Shown here piece by piece: positions 8,513 to 16,163 of a stretch of 32,347 nucleotides of DNA. Source of the DNA: Kocuria rhizophila (GTDB lineage: Bacteria; Actinomycetota; Actinomycetes; Actinomycetales; Micrococcaceae); NCBI RefSeq assembly GCF_003667225.1, contig NZ_RCOM01000018.1, positions 1 through 32,347 of the forward strand, in the 5' to 3' direction. The position numbers and the translations under genes are program-made. Numbering within the stretch: the first letter of the stretch is position 1; the number at the start of each line of letters is the position of its first letter. The notes under the pieces are model-generated. The model saw only the letters and a list, made by a program, of their open reading frames with translations. It searched no databases and was not told the origin of the DNA.

Positions 8513-8552
8513 GGGTGCGGGCACCCGGGTGGTGAACGTGTGCGGGCACCCG
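8513..8552. repeat. Repeated GC-rich palindromes between HIT gene and murT
   Basis: The 12-mer TGCGGGCACCCG occurs twice (8516-8527 and 8541-8552), and the first copy forms an inverted repeat with its flank (GGGTGC-GG-GCACCC). The repeats fill the ~80-nt gap between the stop of the HIT gene and the start of murT. They could act as a terminator for the thrS-HIT transcript or lie in the murT promoter region. No U-run follows. Confidence 0.4.
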
Positions 8553-8581
8553 CGGTCGCGGACCGGTGGGCCCGCGGGCCG

Positions 8582-9157
8582 TCAGTCCCCGGGCCAGGCC
8601 GCGGCGATGTCCTCGCGCGTGGCCCCCAGGGTCTGGATCAGCGGTTTGGTCTGCGCGAGCACGGGCATGAAGTTCGCGTCACCGGTCCACCGGGGCACCA
8701 CGTGCTGGTGCAGGTGGGCGGCGAGCGACCCGCCCGCGGCGGAGCCCAGGTTGAGCCCCACATTGAACGCCGCGGGACTCGCGACCTCCCGGATCACGCG
8801 CACTGCCGTGCGGGTCAGGGTGTTGAGCTCCCACAGCTCGTCGTCCGTGAGCTCGTCCAGGTCCGCCACGTGCCGGTACGGGCACACCAGCACGTGGCCG
8901 GGGTTGTACGGGAACAGGTTGAGCACCACGAAGCAGTGCTCACCGCGGTGGACGATCAGGGAGTCCTCGTCGGAGCGCTGCGGCGCGGTGCAGAACGGGC
9001 ACCCCGGCGGCTGCTCCACCGAGGTGTCCTCCCCGCGCACGTACGCGAGCCGGTGCGGGGTCCACAGCCGCTGGAAGCTGTCCGGAACCCCCGGGACCTC
9101 GAACTCGTCCCGGACCACACCGTCCCCGTCCGGCGCCGCGGCGCTCCGCCCGGTCAC
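8582..9157 (-). CDS. HIT-family hydrolase, probable Ap4A phosphorylase
   Basis: This histidine-triad nucleotide-binding protein has its triad at His148, His150 and His152 in [10 protein letters not shown]. It also has the helper motif [12 protein letters not shown] and an N-terminal CPFC pair. The size (191 residues) and the position directly after thrS match M. tuberculosis Rv2613c, characterised as a diadenosine tetraphosphate phosphorylase, so degradation of Ap4A made by aminoacyl-tRNA synthetases is the likely role (inference). The start is GTG 9157, which overlaps the thrS stop as GTGA and implies translational coupling to thrS. The larger upstream frame runs inside thrS and was discarded. 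Confidence 0.92.
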   Translation of the reverse strand: MTGRSAAAPDGDGVVRDEFEVPGVPDSFQRLWTPHRLAYVRGEDTSVEQPPGCPFCTAPQRSDEDSLIVHRGEHCFVVLNLFPYNPGHVLVCPYRHVADLDELTDDELWELNTLTRTAVRVIREVASPAAFNVGLNLGSAAGGSLAAHLHQHVVPRWTGDANFMPVLAQTKPLIQTLGATREDIAAAWPGD

Positions 9158-11286
9158 GGCTGCTCCGGCGCCCGGGTCTGCTCCGACGACGCCGCCGTGG
9201 TCGGCTCCTCGACCACGGCGGCGCCCACCTCGACCTCCTCGGCCGGGGCCGTCGGATCCTCGTTGGCGCGTGAGGCCACGTGGCGGGCAATGAGCTCCAC
9301 GGCCTCCGCCCGGCTCACGCCGTTGTGCTGGGAGCCGTCGCGGAAGCGGAACGACACGGTGCCCGCCTCGGCGTCCTCGCCGCCGGCGATGACCACGAAC
9401 GGGATCTTGTCCTTGGACGCCGTGCGGATCTTCTTGGGGAAGCGGTCGGAGGAGGTGTCCACCTCCACCCGGATCCCGCGCTCGCGCAGGGACTGGGCGA
9501 ACTCGTCCAGGTAGTCGTTGAACGCCTCGGCCACGGGGATGGCGCGCACCTGCACGGGAGCCAGCCACGCCGGGAACGCGCCCGCGTAGTGCTCCGTGAG
9601 CACGCCCATGAACCGCTCCACGGAGCCGAACAGTGCTCGGTGGATCATCACCGGGCGCTGCCGGGTGCCGTCCGAGGCCTGGTACTCCAGGTCGAAGCGC
9701 TCCGGCAGGTTGAAGTCCAGCTGGATGGTGGACATCTGCCACGTGCGCCCGATCGCGTCCCGGGCCTGCACGGAGATCTTGGGACCGTAGAACGCGGCGC
9801 CCGCAGGGTCAGGAACCAGCTCCAGCCCGGAGTCCTGCGCCACCTCCCGCAGCGTGCGGGTGGCCTCGTCCCAGATCTCGTCCGAGCCCACGAACTTGTT
9901 CGGGTCCTTGGTGGAGAGCTCCAGGTAGAAGTCCTCCATGCCGTAATCCTTGAGCAGGGACAGCACGAAGTTCAGGGTGTTCGTCAGCTCGCCCTTCATC
10001 TGCTCGCGGGTGCAGTAGATGTGGGCGTCGTCCTGGGTCATGCCGCGCACGCGCGTGAGTCCGTGGATCACCCCGGACTTCTCGTAGCGGTACACCGCGC
10101 CGAACTCGAACAGCCGCAGCGGCAGCTCCCGGTAGGACCGCCCGCGGGAGCGGAAGATCAGGTTGTGCATAGGGCAGTTCATGGGCTTGAGGTAGTAGTC
10201 CTGACCCGGCTTGGTCAGCTCACCCGTCTCCGGGTCCCGCTCCTCGTCCACGTGCATGGGAGGGAACATCCCGTCGCGGTACCAGTCCAGGTGCCCGGAG
10301 ACTTCGTACAGGTGGCCCTTGGTGATGTGCGGGGTGTAGACGAACTCGTACCCGGCACGCGCGTGGCGCTCGCGCGAGTAGTCCTCCATCTCCTTGCGGA
10401 TGATCCCGCCCTTGGGATGGAACACGGGCAGACCGGAGCCCAGTTCGTCCGGGAAGGAGAAGAGGTCCAGCTCGACGCCCAGCTTGCGGTGGTCGCGGCG
10501 CTCGGCCTCGGCCAGACGCTCCTTGTAGGCCTTCAACTCGTCCTTGGAGGGCCAGGCCGTGCCGTAGATCCGCTGCAGCTGCTGGTTCTCCTGGTTGCCG
10601 CGCCAGTACGCGGCGGCGGAACGCATGAGCGCGTAGCCGTTGCCGATGTGCTTGGTGTCCGGCAGGTGCGGGCCGCGGCAGAGGTCGCGCCACACCACGT
10701 CCCCGCTCTTGCGGTCCACGTTGTCGTAGACCGTGAGCTCGCCACCGCCCACCTCCACGGACGCACCCTCGGCGGACTCCTCCACGGCACCGGAGCCCGG
10801 CCCTCCGGCCAGGTCGATGAGCTCGAGCTTGTAGGGCTCGTCGGCCATCTCCGCGCGCGCCTCGTCCTCCGTGACCGTGCGGCGGCGGAAGATCTGGTTC
10901 CTGTTGACGATCTTCAGCATCGACTTCTCGAGCTGCTTGAGGTCCTCGGGAGTGAACGGCTCCGCGACGTCGAAGTCGAAGTAGAAGCCGTCCGTGATGT
11001 ACGGGCCGATGCCCAGCTTGGCGTCCGGACGCAGCTCTTGCACCGCCTGCGCCATCACGTGCGCTGTGGAGTGGCGCAGCACCTCGAGCCCTTCGGGATC
11101 ACTCACGAGCACCCGTTCCACGACGTCCCCGTCCTGCAGGGGCGTGGACAGGTCCTTGAGGACACCGTTGACGTGCGCCACCACCACGTCCCGCTGCTCG
11201 GCGTAGAGCTCGGCGGCAGTGGTGCCCGGCTCCGTGGTGCGGGCCTCGCCGTCCACGGTGAGCTGCAGTGCTGGGGCATCCGTCAT
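9154..11286 (-). CDS. thrS: Threonyl-tRNA synthetase
   Basis: ThrS charges tRNA-Thr in the cytosol. The 710-residue chain shows the N-terminal TGS domain ([18 protein letters not shown]) and the editing-domain HxxxH ([11 protein letters not shown]). The class II catalytic core carries the zinc/active-site motif [14 protein letters not shown], then [10 protein letters not shown] and [12 protein letters not shown], with motif 3 in [17 protein letters not shown]-terminal anticodon-binding domain (PVQVRAIPV) is present. The last ~40 residues are an extra Glu/Ala/Thr-rich tail. The start is ATG 11286 (MTDAPALQL) with GAGGAGA 9 nt upstream. The open frame extends 216 nt further but has no conserved sequence. 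It overlaps the HIT gene by 4 nt. Confidence 0.97.
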   Translation of the reverse strand: MTDAPALQLTVDGEARTTEPGTTAAELYAEQRDVVVAHVNGVLKDLSTPLQDGDVVERVLVSDPEGLEVLRHSTAHVMAQAVQELRPDAKLGIGPYITDGFYFDFDVAEPFTPEDLKQLEKSMLKIVNRNQIFRRRTVTEDEARAEMADEPYKLELIDLAGGPGSGAVEESAEGASVEVGGGELTVYDNVDRKSGDVVWRDLCRGPHLPDTKHIGNGYALMRSAAAYWRGNQENQQLQRIYGTAWPSKDELKAYKERLAEAERRDHRKLGVELDLFSFPDELGSGLPVFHPKGGIIRKEMEDYSRERHARAGYEFVYTPHITKGHLYEVSGHLDWYRDGMFPPMHVDEERDPETGELTKPGQDYYLKPMNCPMHNLIFRSRGRSYRELPLRLFEFGAVYRYEKSGVIHGLTRVRGMTQDDAHIYCTREQMKGELTNTLNFVLSLLKDYGMEDFYLELSTKDPNKFVGSDEIWDEATRTLREVAQDSGLELVPDPAGAAFYGPKISVQARDAIGRTWQMSTIQLDFNLPERFDLEYQASDGTRQRPVMIHRALFGSVERFMGVLTEHYAGAFPAWLAPVQVRAIPVAEAFNDYLDEFAQSLRERGIRVEVDTSSDRFPKKIRTASKDKIPFVVIAGGEDAEAGTVSFRFRDGSQHNGVSRAEAVELIARHVASRANEDPTAPAEEVEVGAAVVEEPTTAASSEQTRAPEQP

Positions 11287-11467
11287 GGTGTGTCTCCTCG
11301 TCAGTTCTGTGTGTGCCCGCCCGTACCGGGGGCGCGCGTTCCGCGGACGTGCCGTGCACGCCCGTGACCTCCCCGATGCTACCGTCCACCTGCCGCGGAC
11401 GGCACGGGACGGCGCGCCCTGCGGACGGATCGTGAGTCCGCTCACGCGCTGGCACCCTGGGCACGAC

Positions 11468-11507
11468 GAAGGGTGTGCCTCGAGCCGGAGCCCGGGGCAC
11501 ACCCTTC
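11468..11507 (-). terminator. 12-bp hairpin downstream of the DUF2382 gene
   Basis: Perfect arms GAAGGGTGTGCC (11468-11479) and GGCACACCCTTC (11496-11507) enclose a 16-nt loop. It lies 34 nt past the stop of the DUF2382 gene on the minus strand, ahead of thrS. It lacks a clear U-run, as is common in high-GC actinobacteria. The remaining ~180 nt to thrS hold no gene and no clear promoter. Confidence 0.6.
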
Positions 11508-11540
11508 AGTGTTCACGCGAGGTCACTCGCGTGGACGGCT

Positions 11541-12470
11541 TCAGCGGCGGGGAGCCTCGCCGTTGCGGCCGAGGTCGTCACGGCCCAGGCCGTCACGATC
11601 GACATCGGACTCCACGTCGACCTGTTCCTTCTGGACGTCGGCCTCCACGCGCTGGGTCTCGCGGACGGTCTGCTTGTTCAGCCCGACCTCCTCGACGGCC
11701 ACGGCTTCCTTCTCGACGACGGGGCGCTCCTCGTGCAGAGTCACGTCCACCTCTTCCTCGCCGATCCGGCCGGTGCCCGCGTGGGCCTCGGTGCCGTTGA
11801 GCGGGGTGCGCTCCACGGTGACCTCTTCGCGCTCGACCGGGACGTCGACCGTCTCGTGGTCGGTCACGACGTACTTGCGCAGGCGGGCGTGGCCGGCCTC
11901 GCGCTCCTGGGTGCCCACGTTGAGGCGCTCCTCGTGACGGGTCACGGAGGCGTTCTCACCGGCGGCCACGTGGCGGTCCTGGTCCACACCGGCGCGGTCG
12001 CGGTCGGTGAGGTCGCGGTCACGGTCCGCGGCGAGACGGTCACGGTCGGCGACGTCGCGGTCGGCGTTCGCGTGACGGTCACCGGCGGCGGCGCCGGCCA
12101 CACCAGCGGTGCCAGCGGCGGCGTTGCGGTCACGATCGGCGCCCGCGGTGCGGCCGTCGTCGTAGTTCATCTCGTAGTAGCGGTACAGCTCCTCCTCCTC
12201 GGCGGGGGACAGGTGCTGGTCCGCGTCGACCTTCGGAGCGTCCTTGATGACGTCCTTGGTGTAGGGAAGAACCACGCGGTCGCCGTCCTGACGGGCGCCC
12301 TTCACGGGAACGAAGTTCTCCTTGGCACCGAACAGACCGGTGTTCACGGTCAGGAAGGTGGGCTCGCCGGAGTTGTCGTCCAGGAACACCTGCTCGACCT
12401 TGCCGATCTTGTCGCCGTCGGAGCCGTAGGCCGTGCTGGACAGAATTGCATTCACGTCGAACGTGGACAT
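11541..12470 (-). CDS. PRC-barrel and DUF2382 (YsnF/AvaK-type) stress protein
   Basis: Residues 1-~100 form a PRC-barrel (GDKIGKVEQVFLDD, EPTFLTVNTG, VPVKGAR). Residues ~175-290 form a DUF2382 domain (EERLNVGTQER, KYVVTDHETVDVPVEREEV, DVTLHEERPVVEKEAV). Residues 105-172 are a linker dominated by DRDR and ADRD repeats. The protein has no signal peptide or membrane segment and is highly charged. The family is abundant in actinobacteria and cyanobacteria and linked by annotation to general stress; the molecular function is unknown. The ATG at 12470 has GAGGAG 8 nt upstream. The upstream region holds a SigB/SigF-like promoter candidate, consistent with stress control (inference). Confidence 0.88.
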   Translation of the reverse strand: MSTFDVNAILSSTAYGSDGDKIGKVEQVFLDDNSGEPTFLTVNTGLFGAKENFVPVKGARQDGDRVVLPYTKDVIKDAPKVDADQHLSPAEEEELYRYYEMNYDDGRTAGADRDRNAAAGTAGVAGAAAGDRHANADRDVADRDRLAADRDRDLTDRDRAGVDQDRHVAAGENASVTRHEERLNVGTQEREAGHARLRKYVVTDHETVDVPVEREEVTVERTPLNGTEAHAGTGRIGEEEVDVTLHEERPVVEKEAVAVEEVGLNKQTVRETQRVEADVQKEQVDVESDVDRDGLGRDDLGRNGEAPRR

Positions 12471-12796
12471 CGCATTAACTCCTCAGTAAGTCTCTGCTGC
12501 CGGCGCACGGGTTGTGCACCGGAGGCCGCCGCACCCGCAGTGGGTGTGCGGTCTGGCTTCGTGACACATATTACGGCCATCAGCACACTGCGCTACCAAT
12601 TTCTCTCACGGAAAAACCGGCGCGCCGGTGACCGCGCGCGCGGCGCACCTGTGGTGGTCGCACCGGAAGGGCGTCGCCTGCGGGGTCGCCGGGGTGGCGT
12701 GGGGCACAATGGGCAGGACCAACCGCTGTGAGTTCCCCGGAACCGTTCGGGCGATTCACACGGAAACGGCAGCACAACAGAGGACGGAGCTCCGAC
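12471..12796. promoter_or_regulatory. Divergent intergenic region between DUF2382 gene and nfeD-like gene
   Basis: This gap carries the control region for the two divergent units. On the minus strand there is a TAATAT (-10-like, 12568-12573) without a matching -35, plus the SigB/SigF-like pair at 12594-12618. On the plus strand GCACAATGGG near 12706-12715 resembles a -10 with a weak -35. An imperfect inverted repeat (CCGCACCC ... GGGTGTGCGG) lies near 12531-12551 in the DUF2382 leader. No gene is visible. Confidence 0.4.
12594..12618 (-). promoter_or_regulatory. SigB/SigF-like stress promoter candidate
   Basis: On the minus strand GGTTT (12618-12614) is followed after 15 nt by TGGTA (12598-12594). 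This is close to the actinobacterial general-stress sigma pattern GGTTT-N14-17-GGGTA, with one mismatch in the -10. It would start transcription near 12585, about 115 nt before the DUF2382 gene. Confidence 0.4.
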
Positions 12797-13291
12797 GTGT
12801 GGGATGCACTGGTCACCAATCCTTGGATCTTCTGGCTGATCATCATGCTGGCCCTGGCGGCCATCGAGATGCTCACCCTGGACTTCCTGTTCCTCATGAT
12901 GTCCCTCGCGGCGCTCGTCACCGCCGGCGTGAGTCTCGTGGTGGACAGCTTCACTGTGCAGGTGGTGCTCTTCGCGGTCGTCTCGGTGCTGCTCATCTTC
13001 GTGATCCGCCCGATCGCCCTGCGCCGCCTCAACCGGTCCACGCCCACCACGCGCTCCAACACGGACCGGCTCGTCGGGCTGCCGGCCACCGTGCTCGAGC
13101 CCGTGACCCAGCACAGCGGGCTGGTCCGGCTGGAGGGGGACGTCTGGACGGCCCGATCGTCCGCGGGAGCGGCCCTGCCGGAGGGCCGCGAAGTGTTCGT
13201 CCACCGCATCGACGGCGCCACCGCCGTGGTCTCCGACGTAGCCCCGGCCCACGCACCGGGCACCGACGGCGGGCGCGGCACCCACCGCTAG
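12797..13291 (+). CDS. NfeD-like membrane protein
   Basis: This short NfeD-family protein (164 residues) begins with a Trp-rich membrane segment (VTNPWIFWLIIMLALAAIEM). Two more hydrophobic stretches follow (FLFLMMSLAALVTAGVSLVV and VVLFAVVSVLLIFVI), then a soluble OB-like domain (GLPATVLEPVTQHSGLVRLEGDVW). NfeD proteins partner with SPFH (stomatin/flotillin) proteins in membrane microdomain organisation, and an SPFH gene follows directly, supporting the call. The start was set at GTG 12797 because GGAG lies 7 nt upstream and the membrane segment begins at once. The frame upstream to 12728 codes polar, non-family sequence. Confidence 0.88.
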   Translation: MWDALVTNPWIFWLIIMLALAAIEMLTLDFLFLMMSLAALVTAGVSLVVDSFTVQVVLFAVVSVLLIFVIRPIALRRLNRSTPTTRSNTDRLVGLPATVLEPVTQHSGLVRLEGDVWTARSSAGAALPEGREVFVHRIDGATAVVSDVAPAHAPGTDGGRGTHR

Positions 13292-13376
13292 GCCCCGACC
13301 ACGGCAGACCGTGAGCGCGCAGCACTCACGGACGCGCCCCCCGCCGAGACACTCGAGCCCCCACCGAAAGGACGTC

Positions 13377-14561
13377 ATGTCAATCGTCATCCTCATCCTG
13401 CTGATCGTGGTGGTGCTCGCCGCGGTCATCGCCCTCATCAAGGCGGTGCGGATCGTTCCGCAGTCCCGCGCCGGCATCGTGGAGCGGCTGGGTAAGTACC
13501 AGTCCACCCTCAACCCGGGACTGCACTTCCTGATCCCGTTCATCGACCGGCTTCTGCCCCTGATCGACCTGCGCGAGCAGGTGGTGCCGTTCCCGGCGCA
13601 GTCCGTGATCACCGAGGACAACCTGGTGGTGGGGATCGACACGGTCGTGTACTTCCAGGTCACCGATCCGCGGGCCGCCACCTACGAGATCACCAACTAC
13701 ATCCAGGCCGTGGACGAGCTCACCAGCGCCACCCTGCGCAACGTGGTGGGCGGGCTGAACCTCGAGGAGACCCTGACCTCCCGCGACAAGATCAACGCCG
13801 AGCTGCGCGGGGTCCTGGACTCCACCACGGGGCGCTGGGGCATCAGGATCTCCCGCGTGGACATCAAGGAGATCACTCCCCCACCGTCCATCCAGGACTC
13901 CATGGAGAAGCAGATGCGCGCCGAACGCGACCGCCGCGCCGCGATCCTCACGGCCGAGGGCGAGAAGCAGTCCCAGATCCTCACCGCCGAGGGTGAGCGC
14001 CAGGCCGCCGTCCTCTCCGCCGAGGGTGACGCAAAGGCCGCCATCCTGCGCGCGGACGGCGAGGCCCAGGCCATCGCCAAGGTGTTCGACTCGATCCACC
14101 GTGCCAAGCCCACGCAGAAGCTTCTGGCCTACCAGTACATCCAGACGCTGCCCAAGGTGGCCGAGGGCACGGCCAACAAGGTCTGGATGATCCCCGCCGA
14201 GCTCAGCACCGCACTGCGGGGCGTGGGCTCCTACCTCAACCCGGGCGCCTCGGACTCCCCCGAGGACGACGCGTGGGAGGAAGAGGACGCGGCCGCCCGC
14301 CGCATGCAGCAGGACGAGCCGATCGTCGCGCACGAGACGGTGAAGGTGACGGAGGAGGACCTCGAGCCCGATCTCACCCTCACCGACCCCAGTGAGTTCG
14401 AGATGCCCGACTCCCGCTACTCCTCCCCCATTGCCGAGCAGGCACGGGACCCGCACGTGGGTGAGACCCCGGCCTCCGACTCCCCGTCGAACCAGCAGCC
14501 GGGTTCCACGGCCCGCCACCCGCAGCCCGAATCCCCCGAGGGTCCGCGCGCCGGGGAATGA
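13377..14561 (+). CDS. SPFH/band-7 domain protein (stomatin/paraslipin-like)
   Basis: An N-terminal membrane anchor (residues ~2-22) is followed by an SPFH domain: VPQSRAGIVERLGKYQ, LNPGLHFLIPFIDR, DLREQVVPFPAQSVITEDN, IDTVVYFQVTDPRAA, and RDKINAELRGVLDSTTGRWG. Next comes a coiled-coil region with an 11-residue repeat (TAEGE-type) and a conserved AYQYIQTLPKVAEG segment. The last ~100 residues are acidic, Pro/Ser-rich and probably disordered. The role is likely a scaffold for membrane domains with the adjacent NfeD protein (inference from family). ATG 13377 is preceded by AAAGGA; an upstream in-frame ATG at 13311 has no such site. Confidence 0.92.
   Translation: MSIVILILLIVVVLAAVIALIKAVRIVPQSRAGIVERLGKYQSTLNPGLHFLIPFIDRLLPLIDLREQVVPFPAQSVITEDNLVVGIDTVVYFQVTDPRAATYEITNYIQAVDELTSATLRNVVGGLNLEETLTSRDKINAELRGVLDSTTGRWGIRISRVDIKEITPPPSIQDSMEKQMRAERDRRAAILTAEGEKQSQILTAEGERQAAVLSAEGDAKAAILRADGEAQAIAKVFDSIHRAKPTQKLLAYQYIQTLPKVAEGTANKVWMIPAELSTALRGVGSYLNPGASDSPEDDAWEEEDAAARRMQQDEPIVAHETVKVTEEDLEPDLTLTDPSEFEMPDSRYSSPIAEQARDPHVGETPASDSPSNQQPGSTARHPQPESPEGPRAGE
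13941..14072 (+). repeat. Four tandem 33-nt (11-residue) units in the SPFH gene
   Basis: Four consecutive 11-codon units share the pattern A/Q-I/V-L-x-A-E/D-G-E/D-x-x-x (AILTAEGEKQS, QILTAEGERQA, AVLSAEGDAKA, AILRADGEAQA). An 11-residue period equals three helical turns and predicts a right-handed or straight coiled coil, the oligomerisation helix of SPFH proteins. Confidence 0.8.
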
Positions 14562-14672
14562 ATCGCGGGTTCGAGCGGTTGTGGCTCGTGAAGAAGTCGG
14601 TCCGGCCCCGGAACTCCGTGCTCGCGGAGGTCTCAGCCGGTCGAGTGTCCGTTCGTCAGGAAGGATCGTTGC

Positions 14673-15008
14673 GTGAGTGATCGCAGCCTACGAGGCATGC
14701 GCCTGGGTTCCCAGTCCATGGAGACCGAGGCCGGTGTGGAGCCCGCCCCGCGCCAGCGCGTGGAGTACCGCACGGCGGACGGCGAGTCCGTCTCCGTGAT
14801 GTTCGCCGCGGAGGCCGAGATCCCGCCGGTGTGGACCACCAAGACCGGCCAGGAGGCCATCCTGGTCAACGGTGAGAAGCCGGAGAACCCCAACGAGAAG
14901 CACCAGCGCTCGCACTGGGACATGCTGCTCGAGCGCCGCAGCGTGGAGGAGCTGGAGGAGACGCTCCAGCAGCGCCTGGAGTTCTACAAGGAGCAGCACG
15001 CGCTCTGA
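14673..15008 (+). CDS. rbpA: RNA polymerase-binding protein RbpA
   Basis: RbpA binds the principal sigma factor and RNA polymerase and stabilises the open promoter complex; it is confined to actinobacteria. The 111-residue protein has the N-terminal SDRSLRGMRLGSQSMETE, the core domain VEYRTADGESVSVMFAAEAEIPPVW, and the C-terminal sigma-interaction helix HWDMLLERRSVEELEETL. The Cys residues that bind zinc in Streptomyces RbpA are absent (WTTKTGQ in place of WxCxxCG), as in M. tuberculosis. The start is GTG 14673 with GGAAGGA upstream. It stands alone between the SPFH gene and a strong hairpin terminator. I found no convincing SigR-type promoter in the 111-nt gap upstream. Confidence 0.96.
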   Translation: MSDRSLRGMRLGSQSMETEAGVEPAPRQRVEYRTADGESVSVMFAAEAEIPPVWTTKTGQEAILVNGEKPENPNEKHQRSHWDMLLERRSVEELEETLQQRLEFYKEQHAL

Positions 15009-15024
15009 TCCGACCCCCGTGCAC

Positions 15025-15060
15025 GACTGTGGCCCCCGTCCTCCGACGGGGGCCACAGTC
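15025..15060 (+). terminator. Strong 16-bp hairpin terminator after rbpA
   Basis: Perfect 16-base arms (GACTGTGGCCCCCGTC / GACGGGGGCCACAGTC) enclose a 4-nt CTCC loop, beginning 17 nt after the rbpA stop. There is no U-run, usual for high-GC actinobacterial terminators. It lies between convergent genes (rbpA and the mannosyltransferase) and may serve both. Confidence 0.8.
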
Positions 15061-15234
15061 ATCCGTGCCACCCCACGGTGCAGACCGGATTGGCAGCAGA
15101 CCGGCTCGGCACGGGAGCCGAAGTGCGGGGCGGACCCGCACGGCCGCGCCCACGTCCGTTCCGGGACGCCGAGAGGCCGGGCAGGGACGAGGTCCGCGCT
15201 CCGGTCAGAGGATTGACGCGCGGACCGGGAGTCG

Positions 15235-15975
15235 TCAGCCGCGGCGGCCGAGCTTGCGGGCGAGCGTCTGCGCGCGGGCGGTGAGCCCCCACTTGGCCAC
15301 GCTCGTGGCCGCCTCGATGGTGACGTCGTTGCTCATCTTGGACACGCCCTCCTCACGCTCCACGAACGTGATGGGGACCTCCACGATCGTGAATCCCAGC
15401 CGCTCGGCACGCCAGCCGAGGTCGATCTGGAAGCAGTAGCCGCGCGAGCGGACGGAATCCAGGTCCAGGGCACGCAGGGTGGTGTCCCGGTAGGCGCGGA
15501 AACCGCCCGTGATGTCGTGGATGCCGGTTCCCAGCAGGATCCGCGAGTACAGGTTTCCGCCGCGGGAGATCAGCTGGCGCTGCAGCGGCCAGTTCTCGGT
15601 GCGTCCTCCGGGGACGTAGCGGGAGCCGATGGCCATGTCCGCGCCACGCTCGACCGCGTCCAGCAGCAGCGGGAGCTGCTCGGGCTGGTGCGAGCAGTCC
15701 GCGTCCATCTCCACGAGGACGTCGTAGCCGTGCTCCAGTCCCCAGGCGAAGCCGGCGAGGTACGCCGGGCCCAGGCCCTCCTTGCGGGCACGGTGCAGCA
15801 CGTGGATGTTCGCATCCCGTGCTGCGAGGGAGTCTGCGAGGTCCCCGGTGCCGTCGGGGCTGTTGTCGTCCGCGATCAGGACGTGGGCGTCCGGCACCGC
15901 CGCTCGCAGCCGCGTGATGACCGTGGGCAACGACTCACGTTCGTTGTACGTGGGAATGATGGTGAGAACTCGCAC
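15235..15975 (-). CDS. Polyprenol-phosphate mannosyltransferase (Ppm1/DPM1-like)
   Basis: This family GT2 enzyme probably makes polyprenyl-phosphate-mannose from GDP-mannose, the donor for lipoglycans and protein O-mannosylation. Visible motifs are [29 protein letters not shown], the catalytic DAD in [13 protein letters not shown] (about residue 91-93), GSRYVPGG, and GGFRAYRD. The C-terminal [17 protein letters not shown] is typical. It lacks the N-acyltransferase half fused to Ppm1 in M. tuberculosis and has no membrane segment. The start was set at GTG 15975 because AAAGGA lies 6 nt upstream; ATG 15990, 15 nt upstream, has no ribosome site. The gene is preceded by a good promoter candidate. 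Confidence 0.92.
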   Translation of the reverse strand: MRVLTIIPTYNERESLPTVITRLRAAVPDAHVLIADDNSPDGTGDLADSLAARDANIHVLHRARKEGLGPAYLAGFAWGLEHGYDVLVEMDADCSHQPEQLPLLLDAVERGADMAIGSRYVPGGRTENWPLQRQLISRGGNLYSRILLGTGIHDITGGFRAYRDTTLRALDLDSVRSRGYCFQIDLGWRAERLGFTIVEVPITFVEREEGVSKMSNDVTIEAATSVAKWGLTARAQTLARKLGRRG

Positions 15976-16118
15976 CGGGCGTCCTTTCATGCCGCAGGTA
16001 GCCGGGCACCGGGCCCGGACAGACCACTGGGCAGGCCCATCCGCCTTCGGACCAGAGAGGACACGAGGTCGATCTCTGTTTTCTAAGGACGGATGGACCC
16101 ACCCGGCAGTAAGAACTC

Positions 16119-16147
16119 AGTCTAACCTCAGGGGAGGTCAGGGCCAA
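16119..16147 (-). promoter_or_regulatory. Sigma-70-type promoter for the mannosyltransferase gene
   Basis: On the minus strand TTGGCC (16147-16142) and TAGACT (16124-16119) are separated by exactly 17 nt. Transcription would begin near 16112, giving a leader of about 135 nt before GTG 15975. It lies just past the stop of the upstream amidohydrolase-like gene. Confidence 0.55.
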
Positions 16148-16163
16148 CACGGCGCCCCCGTGC

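Noticed and set aside
6112-8535. 807-residue open frame on the plus strand
   Set aside because: It is antisense to gatD and murT and runs through non-coding sequence; composition is shadow-like and no motif is present.
14562-14672. SigR-type promoter (GGAAT-N18-GTT) for rbpA, suggested by GGAACT near 14610
   Set aside because: No GTT lies at the right distance from GGAAC, so the match fails at the -10.
16056-16087. CAGAGA...TCTCTG hairpin followed by TTTTCT on the plus strand
   Set aside because: The stem is only 6 bp with a 14-nt loop, and no plus-strand gene ends nearby; it lies in the leader of the mannosyltransferase gene.
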